Shown piece by piece: positions 33,410-34,840 of a stretch of 34,840 bases of DNA; the stretch's first letter is position 1; every line of letters starts with the position of its first letter. The DNA comes from Pseudomonadota bacterium. Lineage in GTDB: Bacteria; Pseudomonadota; Gammaproteobacteria; Burkholderiales; Casimicrobiaceae. The DNA is taken from the NCBI GenBank assembly GCA_009786085.1, contig WQTW01000007.1, forward strand, positions 1-34,840. The letters are read 5' to 3'. The notes beneath the pieces are model-generated. The model was not told where the DNA came from, did no database searches, and worked only from the letters and a program-made list of their open reading frames with translations. Made by a program: the position numbers and the translations under genes.

Positions 33410-34072
33410 ATGCTCGGACTCGAACAATCGTTGCTGTTTCTCGCCGCCGCCGTGCTGCTGACGCTCGCGCCCGGTCCCGACAACCTGATGGTCGTCAGCC
33501 TCGGCATGGCGCGCGGTCGCCGCGCCGGTGTCGCCTTTGGGCTGGGCTGCGCCCTCGGCTGCCTGAGCCACACCTTGCTGGCCGTGCTCGGCGTCTCCGC
33601 TGTCATTGCCGCCTCGCCCCAGGCGTTCATGGCGCTGCGGATCATCGGCGGCGTTTACCTGATCTGGCTTGGCGTCAACGCGCTGAAAAGCACCTGGCGG
33701 CGTCCCGTCGCACCCATCGTGGTCTCCGCCGAAACGTCCTCCGTTTCATTGACGCCGACATTCCAGCAGGCAGGCGCATTGACACTGTTCACGCGCGGAC
33801 TGATCGCCAACGCGGTGAACCCGAAAGTCATCCTTTTCTTTCTGGCCTTCCTGCCGCAATTCGTCGAACCGGCGCGCGGCGGTGTCGGCTTGCAACTGGC
33901 GTTGCTGGGGTTGTTGTTCACGATGCAGGCCGTGCTGATTTTCTCGACCATCGGATTCCTCGCCGGCAGCCTCGGCCAGCGTCTGGCGCGCGACCCGCGC
34001 ATCGCGCTCTGGCTCGACCGCCTCGCCGGCGTGGTTTTCATCGGATTGGGTTTGCGGTTGTTGGGGGCTTAA
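33410..34072 (+). CDS. LysE/RhtB-family amino-acid exporter
   Basis: The 220-residue, six-helix inner-membrane protein has the LysE/RhtB signature: LLTLAPGPDNLMVVSLGMAR near the N-terminus, GGVYLIWLGVNALKS after helix three, and FTRGLIANAVNPKVILFFLAFLPQF in the middle. Such proteins export amino acids such as threonine, homoserine, leucine or lysine; the substrate cannot be read from sequence. ATG 33410 is the only sensible start; there is no strong Shine-Dalgarno. It diverges from miaB and is flanked on both sides by dispersed repeats. Confidence 0.92.
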   Translation: MLGLEQSLLFLAAAVLLTLAPGPDNLMVVSLGMARGRRAGVAFGLGCALGCLSHTLLAVLGVSAVIAASPQAFMALRIIGGVYLIWLGVNALKSTWRRPVAPIVVSAETSSVSLTPTFQQAGALTLFTRGLIANAVNPKVILFFLAFLPQFVEPARGGVGLQLALLGLLFTMQAVLIFSTIGFLAGSLGQRLARDPRIALWLDRLAGVVFIGLGLRLLGA

Positions 34073-34073
34073 C

Positions 34074-34123
34074 AGATGTCAGATGTCAGATATCAGATGT
34101 CAGATGTCAGAGGTCAGGGATCA
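34074..34123. repeat. Tandem heptamer tract
   Basis: About seven copies of AGATGTC with point variants (AGATATC, AGAGGTC, AGGGATC) start 2 bp after the exporter stop. The shorter CTGATCCCT tract on the other side of the same gene (about 33335-33366) resembles its reverse complement. Confidence 0.7.
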
Positions 34124-34840
34124 GAAAAGCGTCATTGCGAGGAACGAAGTGACGAAGCAATCCAGCGCGTAGCCCGGATAAGCGAAGCGCAATCCACCAT
34201 TCGCAGCGCGTAGCCCGGATAAGCGAAGCGCCATCCGGGAATCAAAAAATATTATCTGACCACAAAGAACGCAAAGAGCGCAAAAAAAATCGTCATTCTG
34301 CGCGTGTAGGGGCGTAGCCCGGATAAGCGAAGCGCCATCCGGGAACCAAAAAATATTATCTGACCGCAAAGAACGCATAGAGCGCAAAAAAAATCGTCAT
34401 TCTGCGCGTGTAGGGGCGTAGCGCGTAGCCCGGATAAGCGAAGCGCCATCCGGGGATCAAAAAATATTATCTGACCGCAAAGAACGCATAGAGCGCAAAA
34501 AAATCGTCATTCTGCGCGTGAAGGGGCGTTGGGTGGATAAGCGAAGCGCAATCCACCGTTTGTAGGGGCGGGTTTCAAACCCGCCCTTTTTGTTTTTGTG
34601 CGAAGGCGCGAAGGCGCGAAGAAGAACTCGTCATTCTGCGCGAAGTCGCAGCGCGTAGCCCGGATAAGCGAAGCGCCATCCGGGGATCAAAAAATATTAT
34701 CTGACCGCAAAGAACGCATAGAGCGCAAAGAAAATCGTCATTCTGCGCGTGAAGGGGCGTAGGGTGGATAAGCGAAGCGCAATCCACCGTTTGTAGGGGC
34801 GGGTTTCAAACCCGCCCTTTTTGTTTTTGTGCGGAGGCGC
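34124..34840. repeat. Composite tandem array of REP-like hairpins
   Basis: No gene is supported in this stretch. Units begin with GCGTAGCCCGGATAAGCG at 34208, 34312, 34423 and 34653 and run through AAAAAATATTATCTGACC, CGCAAAGAACGC and TCGTCATTCTGCGCG before the next copy. A second hairpin type, GGTGGATAAGCGAAGCG then CAATCCACC, occurs at about 34530 and 34762; a hybrid is at about 34168. The blocks 34423-34607 and 34653-34840 are long duplicates. The array continues beyond the window. Confidence 0.8.
34566..34597 (+). terminator. Terminator-like hairpin within the repeat array
   Basis: GGGCGGGTTT (34566-34575) and AAACCCGCCC (34577-34586) form a perfect 10-bp inverted repeat followed by TTTTTGTTTTT. 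The same structure recurs at 34797-34828. By form it is an intrinsic terminator and could end the exporter transcript. Confidence 0.5.

Noticed and set aside
34121..34787. Several minus-strand frames with peptides like MALRLSGLR
   Set aside because: They are translations of the tandem repeat units; the same peptide recurs in every copy.

Overview
The window reads as chromosomal DNA of a Gram-negative proteobacterium, most likely beta- or gamma-. The grounds are a one-piece tmRNA with an ALAA-ending tag, the gene order mltD-gloB-yafS-rnhA, the gene order miaB-phoH-ybeY-corC-lnt, several lipoproteins with lipoboxes, and a YbeD/DUF493 protein. I cannot name the species from the sequence.

Left third (1-11054): a complete type I-C CRISPR-Cas locus on the plus strand, in the order cas3, cas5c, cas8c, cas7c, then an embedded dinD gene, cas4, cas1, cas2, leader and array. 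Cas5c, Cas8c and Cas7c form the surveillance complex with Cas11c, for which a clear internal start exists inside cas8c. Cas3 degrades the target. Cas4, Cas1 and Cas2 capture new spacers. The array has 21 repeats of mostly 32 bp and 20 spacers of 33-36 bp. The unusual element is an intact DinD (a RecA-filament antagonist in E. coli) between the interference and adaptation modules, preceded by a strong hairpin. Several spacers are perfect hairpins, and two spacers are near-duplicates.

Middle (11055-18219): a ParD-like antitoxin remnant whose N-terminus is replaced by a dispersed repeat, a chagasin-like inhibitor lipoprotein, an unknown membrane protein, then leftward ybeD and mltD, leftward gloB, and rightward yafS-like methyltransferase and rnhA. 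The last codons of rnhA are supplied by a dispersed palindromic repeat.

18220-24320: a gene-free block of nested inverted repeats, then ssrA (tmRNA), then about 5 kb of accessory genes that look AT-richer than their surroundings. These are a Sel1-repeat protein, a secreted trypsin-like protease, a tiny secreted ORF, small lipoprotein and envelope proteins, and an XRE regulator with candidate operators. The position beside ssrA suggests an insertion hotspot, but I see no integrase and no duplicated att site.

24321-33013: a leftward housekeeping block, miaB to lnt, with two additions: a large zinc metalloprotease lipoprotein between miaB and phoH, and a small lipoprotein between corC and lnt. 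33014-34840: a LysE/RhtB exporter flanked by dispersed repeats. The window ends in a composite tandem array of hairpin repeats whose stem variants show compensatory changes.
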